DNA from: Acidimicrobiales bacterium mtb01
Lineage (GTDB): Bacteria; Actinomycetota; Acidimicrobiia; Acidimicrobiales; Ilumatobacteraceae
Direction of reading: 5' to 3'
Length of the DNA stretch: 64,000 bases
NCBI GenBank assembly: GCA_004379135.1
Contig: NBNI01000006.1
Coordinates: 62,001 to 126,000 of the forward strand
Below the pieces are notes generated by a model. The model searched no databases. It saw only the letters and a program-made list of their open reading frames with translations, and was not told the DNA's origin. Position 1 is the stretch's first letter, and each line of letters starts with the position of its first letter. The translations under genes were made by a program, and so were the position numbers. Shown here one piece after another: positions 1 to 7,393 of this stretch.

Positions 1-1097
1 ATCTCGTCGAGGGAGTACGTCTTGGTGATGAGTTCGTCGAGCTTCAACTGGCCCGCGCGGTACATGTCGAGCAACGCCGGGATGTCGGCGCGCGGATTGA
101 GCGAACCGAAGATGGTTCCCTTGATCTCCTTGTTCCACATGGCCAACTGGAAGAGGTTGACCGAGGCGGTTTCGGAGGTCATGGGCGAGATGGCGGTGAC
201 CACGCAGGTGCCGCCCTTGCCGGTGAGCTGCATGGCTTCGCCGAGCATCTCGCCGTAGAGGACGCCGGGCGTCATGATGACGCGATCGGCCATCTGGCCG
301 TAGGTCATCTCCATGACCGGCATGATGGCTTCGGCCATCGACGCGTAGGTGTGCGTGGCGCCGAACTCCATGGCCTTCTCGCGCTTGAACTCGAGCGGGT
401 CGACCGCGATGATGCGCTTGGCGCCGGCCATGCGCGCACCCTGCACCGCGTTCATGCCGATGCCGCCGCAACCCACCACGATGACCGTGTCGCCCGCCTG
501 GGTGCCGGCGCGATTGGCGGCCGATCCCCAACCAGTGGCCACACCGCACGACACGAGCGCGACGCACTCGAGCGGGATGTCCTTCTCGACCTTGATGATG
601 GAGTTCTCGGCCACGCAGGCGTATTCGCTGAACGTTCCGAGCTTGGCCATCAGCGTGACGGGCTGACCCTTCACGAAGTGACGGTGGGTGCCGTCGGTGA
701 TCATGCCGCCGATGAACGTGCCCGCACCGTTGTCGCACAGGTTCTGACGACCGGTCGAGCAGTAGCGGCAGCGGCCACACGACGGAACGAACGACGCCGA
801 CACGTGATCACCGGGCTGGACCGTGGTGACACCGGGACCGACTTCCACCACGACACCAGCACCCTCGTGGCCGCCGATCACCGGGAAGAAGTCGGAGATG
901 CCCATCATCTCGAGCATTTCCTTGGGCGGAACCATGTCGCCCGTGACGAGGTGTTCGTCGGAGTGGCACAAACCGGCGGCGCGCCAGTGCACGAGCACCT
1001 CGCCGGCCTTGGGCGGATGGACCTCGATCTCCTCGATCGACCACGGCTGATTGAGCCCCCACAGAACGGCGGCTCGAGACTTGCGGACCTGCGACAT
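1..1097 (-). CDS. NDMA-type zinc alcohol dehydrogenase (3' end outside window)
   Basis: Medium-chain zinc alcohol dehydrogenase of the group that keeps its NAD(H) tightly bound and needs an external acceptor (NDMA in vitro, mycofactocin in vivo); that role is family knowledge. The ATG at 1097 gives 365 visible residues. Compared with the paralogue at 1207-2319, about 20 C-terminal residues are cut off by the window edge. Catalytic-zinc ligands are C44, H77 and E78, the structural zinc set is C107, C110, C113 and C121, and a GCGGIG nucleotide-binding loop lies near the middle. Relative to the paralogue it carries an insertion of about 12 residues around residues 56-71. It lies 109 bp downstream of that paralogue on the same strand, next to the mycofactocin genes, which supports mycofactocin dependence. 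The natural alcohol substrate cannot be told from sequence. Confidence 0.9.
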   Translation of the reverse strand, partial: MSQVRKSRAAVLWGLNQPWSIEEIEVHPPKAGEVLVHWRAAGLCHSDEHLVTGDMVPPKEMLEMMGISDFFPVIGGHEGAGVVVEVGPGVTTVQPGDHVSASFVPSCGRCRYCSTGRQNLCDNGAGTFIGGMITDGTHRHFVKGQPVTLMAKLGTFSEYACVAENSIIKVEKDIPLECVALVSCGVATGWGSAANRAGTQAGDTVIVVGCGGIGMNAVQGARMAGAKRIIAVDPLEFKREKAMEFGATHTYASMAEAIMPVMEMTYGQMADRVIMTPGVLYGEMLGEAMQLTGKGGTCVVTAISPMTSETASVNLFQLAMWNKEIKGTIFGSLNPRADIPALLDMYRAGQLKLDELITKTYSLDE

Positions 1098-1206
1098 GGA
1101 ACACCCCCGAACTCGGCGCCCCGGGTTGGGGCGACGCGCCCGACGCTACTCCTCTGTCTTGTGGTCTCCGAAAGCCGAGATACCGGCCGGCCCGAAGGCG
1201 TTCGGA

Positions 1207-2319
1207 TCAGGAATAGACGAGCACTCCGCGGATGTTCTCGCCCTTGCGCATGGCCTCGTAGCCGTCGTTGATGCCCTCGAGCGGGTACGTCCGGGTGACG
1301 AGTCCGTCGAGGTCGAGCTGACCTTCGCGGTACAGGCCGGCCAGCTTCGGAATGTCGGCGCGCGGATTGCCCGAACCGAACAGCGAACCGACGACCTGCT
1401 TCTCCATGAGCGTCACGTCGAGCAGGTTGATGTTGGCCGACATCTCGAGGGCCGGGTGGATGTTGGTGACGACTACTCGGCCGCGCTTGCTGGCCAACGC
1501 CATCGCCTCGGCGAGGACCTTGCCGTCGCCCACACCCATGGTCATGATGACCTTGTTGGCCATCGTGCCCCAGGTGATCTCCTGCAGGAGACCGACCGCT
1601 TCGGTCATCGACGACGCGGTGTGGGTCGCACCGAACTCCATGGCCTTCTCGCGCTTGAACTCGATCGGGTCGATCGCGACGATGCGCTTCGCACCGGCGA
1701 GACGCGCACCCTGGATCGCGTTGGCACCGATGCCACCGACACCGACCACGACCACGGTGTCACCGGGCTTCGACTGCGCGGCGTACACCGCCGATCCCCA
1801 GCCGGTGACCACACCGCAGCCGAGGAGGCACATCTTGTCGAGCGGAAGATCCTGATCGACCTTGATGCAACTCGCTTCGTTCACCACGGTGTGATGCGCG
1901 AAGGTGCCGAGCAGGCACATGAGGCTCAGGTCCTGGCCGCGCGCGTGGTGGCGCGACGTGCCGTCGGTGATCTGACGGCCGATGCCCATGAGCGCTCCGA
2001 GGTCGCACAGGTTCTGGTGTCCGGTCGAACAACTGGGGCAACGACCGCACGACGGAATGAATCCGAACACAACGTGATCGCCGGGTGCGAGCCAGCTCAC
2101 ACCGGGGCCGACTTCCTTCACGATGCCGGCGCCCTCGTGGCCGCCGATGATCGGCGGAGCGAACGGAAGATCACCGGTCACGAGGTGCTCGTCGGAATGG
2201 CACATACCCGACGCCTTCAACTCGACCAGCACTTCTCCGGCCTTGGGTGCGTCGAGTTCGATCTCTTCGACGCTCCAGGGCTTGCCCACTTCCCACAACA
2301 CGGCGGCCTTGGTCTTCAT
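1207..2319 (-). CDS. NDMA-type zinc alcohol dehydrogenase
   Basis: A 370-residue medium-chain alcohol dehydrogenase closely related to its neighbour at 1-1097. Catalytic-zinc ligands C40, H61, E62 and C168 are present, as are structural-zinc cysteines C91, C94, C97 and C105 and the Rossmann loop GVGGIG at 193-198. The ATG at 2319 is preceded by a GGGGAG ribosome-binding site. Members of this family are known nicotinoproteins that hand electrons to mycofactocin. The gene starts 83 bp from mftA and is divergent from it, so the two transcripts share a promoter region. Expected role: cytosolic oxidation of a primary alcohol to an aldehyde. The two dehydrogenases probably have different alcohol ranges; that part is inference. 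Confidence 0.92.
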   Translation of the reverse strand: MKTKAAVLWEVGKPWSVEEIELDAPKAGEVLVELKASGMCHSDEHLVTGDLPFAPPIIGGHEGAGIVKEVGPGVSWLAPGDHVVFGFIPSCGRCPSCSTGHQNLCDLGALMGIGRQITDGTSRHHARGQDLSLMCLLGTFAHHTVVNEASCIKVDQDLPLDKMCLLGCGVVTGWGSAVYAAQSKPGDTVVVVGVGGIGANAIQGARLAGAKRIVAIDPIEFKREKAMEFGATHTASSMTEAVGLLQEITWGTMANKVIMTMGVGDGKVLAEAMALASKRGRVVVTNIHPALEMSANINLLDVTLMEKQVVGSLFGSGNPRADIPKLAGLYREGQLDLDGLVTRTYPLEGINDGYEAMRKGENIRGVLVYS

Positions 2320-2402
2320 GACTCCCCATTCGCTCGGGTGGCCGACCCCCGGCCACGCACTCCGAAAGGTACTCCTCGCCGAGGTCGGGGTACGCTTCGG
2401 AC

Positions 2403-2561
2403 ATGGACAGCACCACCGCCCCCACGTCCCCGATCGCGACCTCGGCCCCGATCGATGCGACCACCAGCGAGTCCGCCCCCGACACCCCCGTCGCCCCCGC
2501 CGTCACCGACGAACTCCTCATCGAAGAGATCTCGATCGACGGGATGTGCGGCGTCTACTGA
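2403..2561 (+). CDS. mftA: Mycofactocin precursor peptide MftA
   Basis: A 52-residue peptide that begins MDSTTAPTSP and ends in the diagnostic core IDGMCGVY, preceded by ELLIEEIS. In characterised systems MftC modifies the terminal Val-Tyr, MftE releases a Val-Tyr-derived pyrrolidinone, and later steps make the redox cofactor mycofactocin. The leader is low-complexity and rich in Ala, Pro, Ser and Thr, as is common for actinobacterial MftA. The ATG at 2403 has only a weak ribosome-binding site. mftB follows after 41 bp containing a small inverted repeat. Identification rests on the exact C-terminal core and the position directly before mftB and mftC. Confidence 0.96.
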   Translation: MDSTTAPTSPIATSAPIDATTSESAPDTPVAPAVTDELLIEEISIDGMCGVY

Positions 2562-2581
2562 TCGTTCGATCGACCGAACGA
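2562..2581 (+). promoter_or_regulatory. Inverted repeat between mftA and mftB
   Basis: TCGTTCG at 2562-2568 pairs with CGAACGA at 2575-2581 around a 6-base loop, starting immediately after the mftA stop. A small hairpin here could weaken read-through or protect the mftA message so that precursor exceeds enzymes. No T-run follows, so it is not a strong intrinsic terminator. Function is inferred from position. Confidence 0.4.
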
Positions 2582-2602
2582 CTGAACGGCTGATCGGCAC
2601 CC

Positions 2603-2875
2603 ATGGCCGTCGCCCTCGACACCGCACTCGAGTTGCACCCGCAGGTCGCGGTTCGCCCCGAACCGTTCGGCGCCCTCGCCTACCACTACGGCAACCGTCG
2701 GCTCATCTTCTTGAAGCACCCCGACGTTGTGTCGGTGGTCAACAACCTGGCCGCGCACGATTCGCTGCAGTCAACTCTCGACGCCTGCGGCGTGGCGCCC
2801 GAACGCTGGCCGTCGTTCGTGACCGCATTGTCGTCCCTCGAGTCATCGGAGATCGTTCGTGAGCGCGCTCGTTGA
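2603..2875 (+). CDS. mftB: Mycofactocin peptide chaperone MftB
   Basis: A 90-residue protein of the size and position expected for MftB, the RiPP-recognition-element protein that binds the MftA leader and presents it to MftC. The N-terminal half (HPQVAVRPEPFGALAYHY) shows the usual MftB pattern of a beta-strand segment with a Pro-Phe-Gly-Ala turn, and a helical C-terminal half follows. The ATG at 2603 follows mftA by 41 bp, and the 3' end overlaps mftC by 17 bp, which suggests translational coupling. Family role is established knowledge; assignment here uses context plus the motif. Confidence 0.93.
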   Translation: MAVALDTALELHPQVAVRPEPFGALAYHYGNRRLIFLKHPDVVSVVNNLAAHDSLQSTLDACGVAPERWPSFVTALSSLESSEIVRERAR

Positions 2876-3980
2876 TCAGTTGAAGGGTGGGCTCGACGCG
2901 CCCATCTGCCTCACGTGGGAGCTCACGTACGCGTGCAACCTGCAGTGCGTGCACTGCTTGTCGTCGAGCGGTCAGCGCGATCCTCGTGAACTCTCCACCG
3001 CCGAAGCCAAGCGCGTGCTAGACGAATTGCGTGACCTGCAGGTGTTCTACATCAACATCGGCGGCGGCGAGCCGATGGTGCGCCGTGACTTCTTCGAGTT
3101 GGTCGAGTACTCGGTGAACAGCGGCATCGGCGTGAAGTTCTCCACCAACGGTGCGTTCATCGACACCGAGAAGGCTCGCCGTCTGGCCGCGATGGATTAT
3201 CTCGACATCCAAATCAGCCTCGACGGCGTCGACGAAGCAACCAACGACGCGGTGCGCGGAGCCGGCTCGTATCGCATGGCCCGCACCGCCATGGACAATC
3301 TGGCCGCGGCCGGTTTCGGCCCGTTCAAGATCTCGGTCGTCGTCACGCGCCACAACGTTCCGCAACTCGATCGATTCAAGGAGTTGGCCGATTCGTACGG
3401 TGCCCAGTTGCGCATCACGCGCTTGCGCCCGGCCGGTCGCGGTGCCGATTCGTGGCCCGAACTGCATCCGACCCTCGGTCAGCAGCGCGAGATCTACGAC
3501 TGGTTGATGAAGCACGGAGACAACGTGCTCACCGGCGACTCGTTCTTCCACCTCAACGCCCTCGGCGATCCGTTGCCGGGGCTCAACATGTGCGGTGCGG
3601 GCCGGGTGGTGTGCCTCATCGATCCGGTCGGCGACGTGTACGCGTGCCCGTTCGTGATCCACGACGAGTTCCGAGCCGGCAATGTGCGCGACGAGGGCGG
3701 TTTCGCCCGGGTCTGGAAGCAGAGCGACTTGTTCAGTTCCCTGCGCGAACCGCAATCGGCCGGGGCCTGCGCATCGTGTGGTGCGTACGACGCCTGCCAG
3801 GGCGGGTGCATGGCGGCCAAGTTCTTCACCGGTCTCCCGCTCGACGGCCCCGACCCCGAATGCGTCGGCGGTGAGGGCGAGCACGCGTTGGCCGGTGTGG
3901 CCGTCGGTTCCGCCCCCAAGCCGAGCCAGGACCACTCGCAACCGGTGCGACTCACGCGCAAGCCGATCTCCGTCTCCTGA
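2859..3980 (+). CDS. mftC: Mycofactocin radical SAM maturase MftC
   Basis: A 373-residue radical SAM/SPASM enzyme. The SAM-binding 4Fe-4S motif is C26, C30 and C33, followed by the GGEP-type segment at residues 69-72 (GGEP). The C-terminal SPASM region has C245, C252, C263, C304, C307, C313, C317 and C335, enough for two auxiliary Fe-S clusters. Known MftC enzymes decarboxylate the C-terminal Tyr of MftA oxidatively and then crosslink it to Val. The start is GTG at 2859, inside the end of mftB. The stop overlaps the next ATG by one base (TGATG), so this gene, mftB and the following flavoenzyme are probably co-transcribed. Confidence 0.96.
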   Translation: MSALVDQLKGGLDAPICLTWELTYACNLQCVHCLSSSGQRDPRELSTAEAKRVLDELRDLQVFYINIGGGEPMVRRDFFELVEYSVNSGIGVKFSTNGAFIDTEKARRLAAMDYLDIQISLDGVDEATNDAVRGAGSYRMARTAMDNLAAAGFGPFKISVVVTRHNVPQLDRFKELADSYGAQLRITRLRPAGRGADSWPELHPTLGQQREIYDWLMKHGDNVLTGDSFFHLNALGDPLPGLNMCGAGRVVCLIDPVGDVYACPFVIHDEFRAGNVRDEGGFARVWKQSDLFSSLREPQSAGACASCGAYDACQGGCMAAKFFTGLPLDGPDPECVGGEGEHALAGVAVGSAPKPSQDHSQPVRLTRKPISVS

Positions 3981-5878
3981 TGCGCCTCGCCGAGTCGTTG
4001 CCCATCGGCGCTCGCACCGCGCCCAGTCGGGTGATGTTCGGTCCGCATGTCACCAACCTGGGCGACGACGACCGCTCGTTCACCGATCGGCACGTCGCGT
4101 ATTACGAACGGCGCGCGCGCGGCGGTGCCGGCATCATCGTCACCGAGGGTGCGGGCGTCCACGCCAGCGACTGGCCCTACGAACGCGCGCCGCTCGCCGA
4201 ACGTTGCGCCGAGGGATGGCACAACATCGCCACCGCGTGTCACGCCCACGGTGCGCTCGTGATCGCGTCGCTCGATCACGCCGGCGGGCAAGGTTCGTCG
4301 GCCTACTCGCAGTCGCCGTTGTGGGCGCCCTCGCGCGTCCCCGAAGTGAACACGCGCGAAGTTCCGAAGTGGATGGAGGACGCCGACATCGCCGCCGTGA
4401 TCGACGGTTTCGGCCGAGCCGCGCGTCTGGCCGTCGAGTCGGGGCTCGACGGCGTGGAGATCAACGCCGGTCAGCACTCGTTGGTGCGGCAGTTCATGTC
4501 GGGACTCACCAACCACCGCGGTGATCGCTGGGGCGCCGATCGACTCGAGTTCGCGCGCGCGGTGATCCGCGCGGTGCGCGACGCCGCGGGCTCGGCGATC
4601 GTGGGTCTGCGTCTGTCGTGCGACGAACTCGCACCGTGGGCCGGCATCACACCCGAGATGGCACCCGGCATCGCGGCCGATATGTGCTCGCTCGGCGTCG
4701 ACTACGTCGTCGTCGTTCGCGGCGCGATCTTCTCGGCCGAGAAGACCCGGCCCGACTTCCACGAACCCACCGGATTCAACATCGACGTGTGCCGGGCCGT
4801 GCGCGCGGCCGTTGGCGCCAGTACCGCGGTGTTCCTGCAGGGTTCGGTGGTCGACGTCGGCCAGGCCGAGTGGGCCGTCGAAGACGGAGTGTGCGACGGC
4901 GTGGAGATGACGCGCGCGCAGATCGCCGACGCCGAGTTGATCGCCAAGGTTCGGCGAGGTGACGCCGACCGCGTTAGGCCGTGCATCCGCTGCAATCAGA
5001 CGTGCCAGGTTCGCGACGCCCGCAATCCGATCGTGTCGTGCGTGGGCGATCCGTCGTCGGGCCACGAGACGCGCGACCCGCGATGGGAGGCACCAGCCCC
5101 GACGTCGCGACGAGTGCTCGTGGTGGGCGCCGGTCCGGCCGGCCTCGAAGCCTCCCGCGTGGCCGCCGCGCGCGGACACGACGTCACCGTCGTCGACACC
5201 GATTCACCCGGAGGGCTCGCAAGTGTGGCCGGGCCCGGAGGTCCGCTCGTCGACTGGCTCGTGCGCGAATGCGAAGCGCTCGGCGTGTCGATTCGCGCCG
5301 GCGTCGAACCCGACGAGTGGTCGCGCCTCGCACCGTCGCATGACGTGGTGATCCAGGCCACTGGTTCGCGCCGCGGTATTGCCGACTACACGATCGGCGA
5401 CGGCGCCATCGTGTACGACGTCGCCGATATTCGTCGCGGACGCGTCGCTCTCCCCGACTCGGGTGACGTCGCGGTGCTCGACCCCATCGGCGGGCCGATC
5501 GGTGTGGCCTTCGCCGAAGAACTCGGCGCGCGAGCCGTGCTCGTCACGCCCGACAACATCGCCGGCAACGAGTTGTCGCGCACCGGAGATCTGGCACCGG
5601 CGAATGTGCGCCTCGCGCAGAAAGGCGTGCACATCGAACGGCGCAGCGTCGTGCGCGCCGTCGAGAAGAACGGCGATGGCCTCATCGTCCGACTCCAGGA
5701 TCGATTCTCGGGCGAAGTTCGAACCATCACCGTCAGCGCCGTGGTGGACGCCGGTTTCCGCCTTCCCACCGAACCGCTGCCGGTCGATCGTGCACTGAGC
5801 GCCGGTGATTGCGTGGCGCCGCGCACGTTGTACGAAGCGGTGCTCGAAGGCCGCCGCGCCGCCGTCAAAATCTCGTAA
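3980..5878 (+). CDS. Mycofactocin-associated OYE/FadH-type flavin oxidoreductase 1
   Basis: A 632-residue enzyme built like 2,4-dienoyl-CoA reductase. It has an N-terminal old-yellow-enzyme TIM barrel (residues 1-330), a 4Fe-4S motif C335-x2-C338-x3-C342-x11-C354, and a C-terminal FAD/NAD(P) Rossmann region starting with VVGAGPAGLE near residue 380. It begins on the last base of the mftC stop codon, so coupling is likely. Two OYE/FadH-like families are known to travel with mycofactocin genes, but their substrate is unknown to me. It could reduce an enoyl substrate or move electrons between mycofactocin and NAD(P)H. It is not an MftD-type alpha-hydroxy-acid dehydrogenase. Confidence 0.88.
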   Translation: MRLAESLPIGARTAPSRVMFGPHVTNLGDDDRSFTDRHVAYYERRARGGAGIIVTEGAGVHASDWPYERAPLAERCAEGWHNIATACHAHGALVIASLDHAGGQGSSAYSQSPLWAPSRVPEVNTREVPKWMEDADIAAVIDGFGRAARLAVESGLDGVEINAGQHSLVRQFMSGLTNHRGDRWGADRLEFARAVIRAVRDAAGSAIVGLRLSCDELAPWAGITPEMAPGIAADMCSLGVDYVVVVRGAIFSAEKTRPDFHEPTGFNIDVCRAVRAAVGASTAVFLQGSVVDVGQAEWAVEDGVCDGVEMTRAQIADAELIAKVRRGDADRVRPCIRCNQTCQVRDARNPIVSCVGDPSSGHETRDPRWEAPAPTSRRVLVVGAGPAGLEASRVAAARGHDVTVVDTDSPGGLASVAGPGGPLVDWLVRECEALGVSIRAGVEPDEWSRLAPSHDVVIQATGSRRGIADYTIGDGAIVYDVADIRRGRVALPDSGDVAVLDPIGGPIGVAFAEELGARAVLVTPDNIAGNELSRTGDLAPANVRLAQKGVHIERRSVVRAVEKNGDGLIVRLQDRFSGEVRTITVSAVVDAGFRLPTEPLPVDRALSAGDCVAPRTLYEAVLEGRRAAVKIS

Positions 5879-5936
5879 CACGGCATCCCCGAGCGAAAAC
5901 CACCCGACACGGCGCGTGGTGCGACATGATGGTTCC

Positions 5937-6515
5937 GTGGTCGCCACGCTGATCCTGCTCCCGTTCGCGTACCTGCTCGGAACGTTTCCGAGTGCGGTGC
6001 TCGTGGCGCGGGCCCGCGGCATCGACATCACCTCGGAAGGCTCGGGCAATCCCGGCGCGTCGAACGTCAGCCGACTGCTCGGACGCAAGCTCGGCATCCT
6101 CGTGTTCGTCCTCGACGGATTGAAGGGCGCCATCTCGGTGGGTGTGGGTTTCCTCGCGTTCGAATACGCGGGTGCACTCGCTCTCGCGTGCGCCGCCGTG
6201 GTGGGTCACGTCTTCCCCATCACGCGTCGCTTCAAAGGCGGTCGCGGAGTCGCCACCGCGGGTGGGGCCGCCCTCGCGCTCTACCCGATCCCCAATCTCG
6301 TGCTGCTCGCTCTCTGGATCGCCGTCGTGAAACTCACGAAGAAGGCGTCGCTCGCGTCGCTCGCCATCTGCGTGGGTTTACCCATCGGCGTGGCCATCCA
6401 GGGGCGGCCGGCCGGTGAAGTGATCACCACCGCTTGTTTGTCGGCGTTCGTGATCTCGCGCCACTGGGGCAACGTCAAGCGCCTGCTGCGCGGCACCGAA
6501 TTGTCGTCGCGCTGA
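5937..6515 (+). CDS. plsY: Acyl-phosphate glycerol-3-phosphate acyltransferase PlsY
   Basis: A 192-residue integral membrane protein with the PlsY hallmarks SGNPGASN near residue 38 and KGGRGVAT near residue 100, and about five hydrophobic segments. PlsY transfers the acyl group of acyl-phosphate to glycerol-3-phosphate, the first step of phospholipid synthesis. The GTG at 5937 is chosen because the hydrophobic first helix (VATLILLPFAYLLGTFPSA) begins right after it. It lies 58 bp after the OYE-type gene, and the next gene converges on it at 6523. Its place inside a mycofactocin locus has no obvious functional reason. Confidence 0.9.
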   Translation: MVATLILLPFAYLLGTFPSAVLVARARGIDITSEGSGNPGASNVSRLLGRKLGILVFVLDGLKGAISVGVGFLAFEYAGALALACAAVVGHVFPITRRFKGGRGVATAGGAALALYPIPNLVLLALWIAVVKLTKKASLASLAICVGLPIGVAIQGRPAGEVITTACLSAFVISRHWGNVKRLLRGTELSSR

Positions 6516-6522
6516 GCGCGAA

Positions 6523-7356
6523 CTAGCCCAGACTCGGGTTCTCCTGCGCCGCCGCGCGCTGCATGCGCTCGACCGGAGCCGACCGGAAATCGGGGTGCGT
6601 GAGAATCCAGAAGCGGTCGTTCACGATCGCGTCGTGCACCTGATCGGCCACGTCGGTGGCCGGAATGCCCGTCTCCACACCCACGTGCAGGGCCTCGTTC
6701 ATCATCGCGCTGATCGGATCGACGATCTCGGCCGGCTTGGCCCCGAGGCGATCGGTCCAGTGGATGTTGGTCATCAAGTTGGTCTTCACGAAACCCGGAC
6801 AGAGGCAGCTGCAGCTGACGTTCGAGCCCTTGGCCTTCAACTCGAGGAACAGTCCTTCGCTGATGGCCACCACCGCGTGCTTCGTGGCGTTGTACGGGCC
6901 GAAGCCCGGCATGGCCACCAAGCCGGCCATCGACGCGGTGTTCACGATGTGGCCCTCGTTCTGATCGAGCATGATCGGCAGGAACGCGCGAACGCCGTTG
7001 ACGACGCCGTACAAGTTGATGTTGACGACCCATTCCCACACGCTCATCGGCCCGGTCCACTGATCACCCACGCCGGCCACTCCGGCGTTGTTGCACATCA
7101 CGTGCGCCGCCCCGTACTTCTCGAGCGTCTTGCGCGCCAGTTCCTCCATGCTCTCGGGCAGCGACACGTCGACCACCACCGGCCACACGTCGGCTCCGCC
7201 CTCGCGAAGTTCGGCCTCGGTGGCCCGCAACCGCACCTCGTCGACGTCGCCGAGCACCACCTTCATGCCGGCCGCCACGAACCGATCGGTGAGGGCCCGC
7301 CCGATTCCGCTGGCGGCACCGGTGACCACTGCGACTTTCCCCTGAAGTTCCCGCAT
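6523..7356 (-). CDS. Short-chain dehydrogenase/reductase
   Basis: A 277-residue classical SDR. The cofactor loop TGAASGIG lies at 12-19, an NNAG motif near residue 89, and the catalytic Ser and YNATK are in the middle. An acidic residue after the second beta strand (LGDVDE) favours NAD over NADP. It is the only minus-strand gene within the plus-strand mycofactocin series. It is convergent with plsY (8 bp apart), and its ATG at 7356 is 37 bp from the start of the divergent second OYE-type gene. Several SDRs linked to mycofactocin are nicotinoproteins with bound cofactor. Whether this one is needs an alignment; the characteristic insertion of those enzymes is not obvious here. Confidence 0.88.
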   Translation of the reverse strand: MRELQGKVAVVTGAASGIGRALTDRFVAAGMKVVLGDVDEVRLRATEAELREGGADVWPVVVDVSLPESMEELARKTLEKYGAAHVMCNNAGVAGVGDQWTGPMSVWEWVVNINLYGVVNGVRAFLPIMLDQNEGHIVNTASMAGLVAMPGFGPYNATKHAVVAISEGLFLELKAKGSNVSCSCLCPGFVKTNLMTNIHWTDRLGAKPAEIVDPISAMMNEALHVGVETGIPATDVADQVHDAIVNDRFWILTHPDFRSAPVERMQRAAAQENPSLG

Positions 7357-7393
7357 GGTCAGCCACCCTAGGCGTCCCGTAGCGTTCGGGGCG

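Noticed and set aside
1051-2862. Long plus-strand open frame of about 600 codons opposite the alcohol dehydrogenase
   Set aside because: It is antisense to a fully conserved dehydrogenase and runs through mftA and mftB; its composition (Arg, His and Asp rich) is typical of high-GC shadow frames.
6523-7356. Horizontal insertion of the SDR gene into the mycofactocin locus
   Set aside because: GC, codon use and tight spacing match the neighbours and no mobile-element trace is seen; only its orientation is odd.
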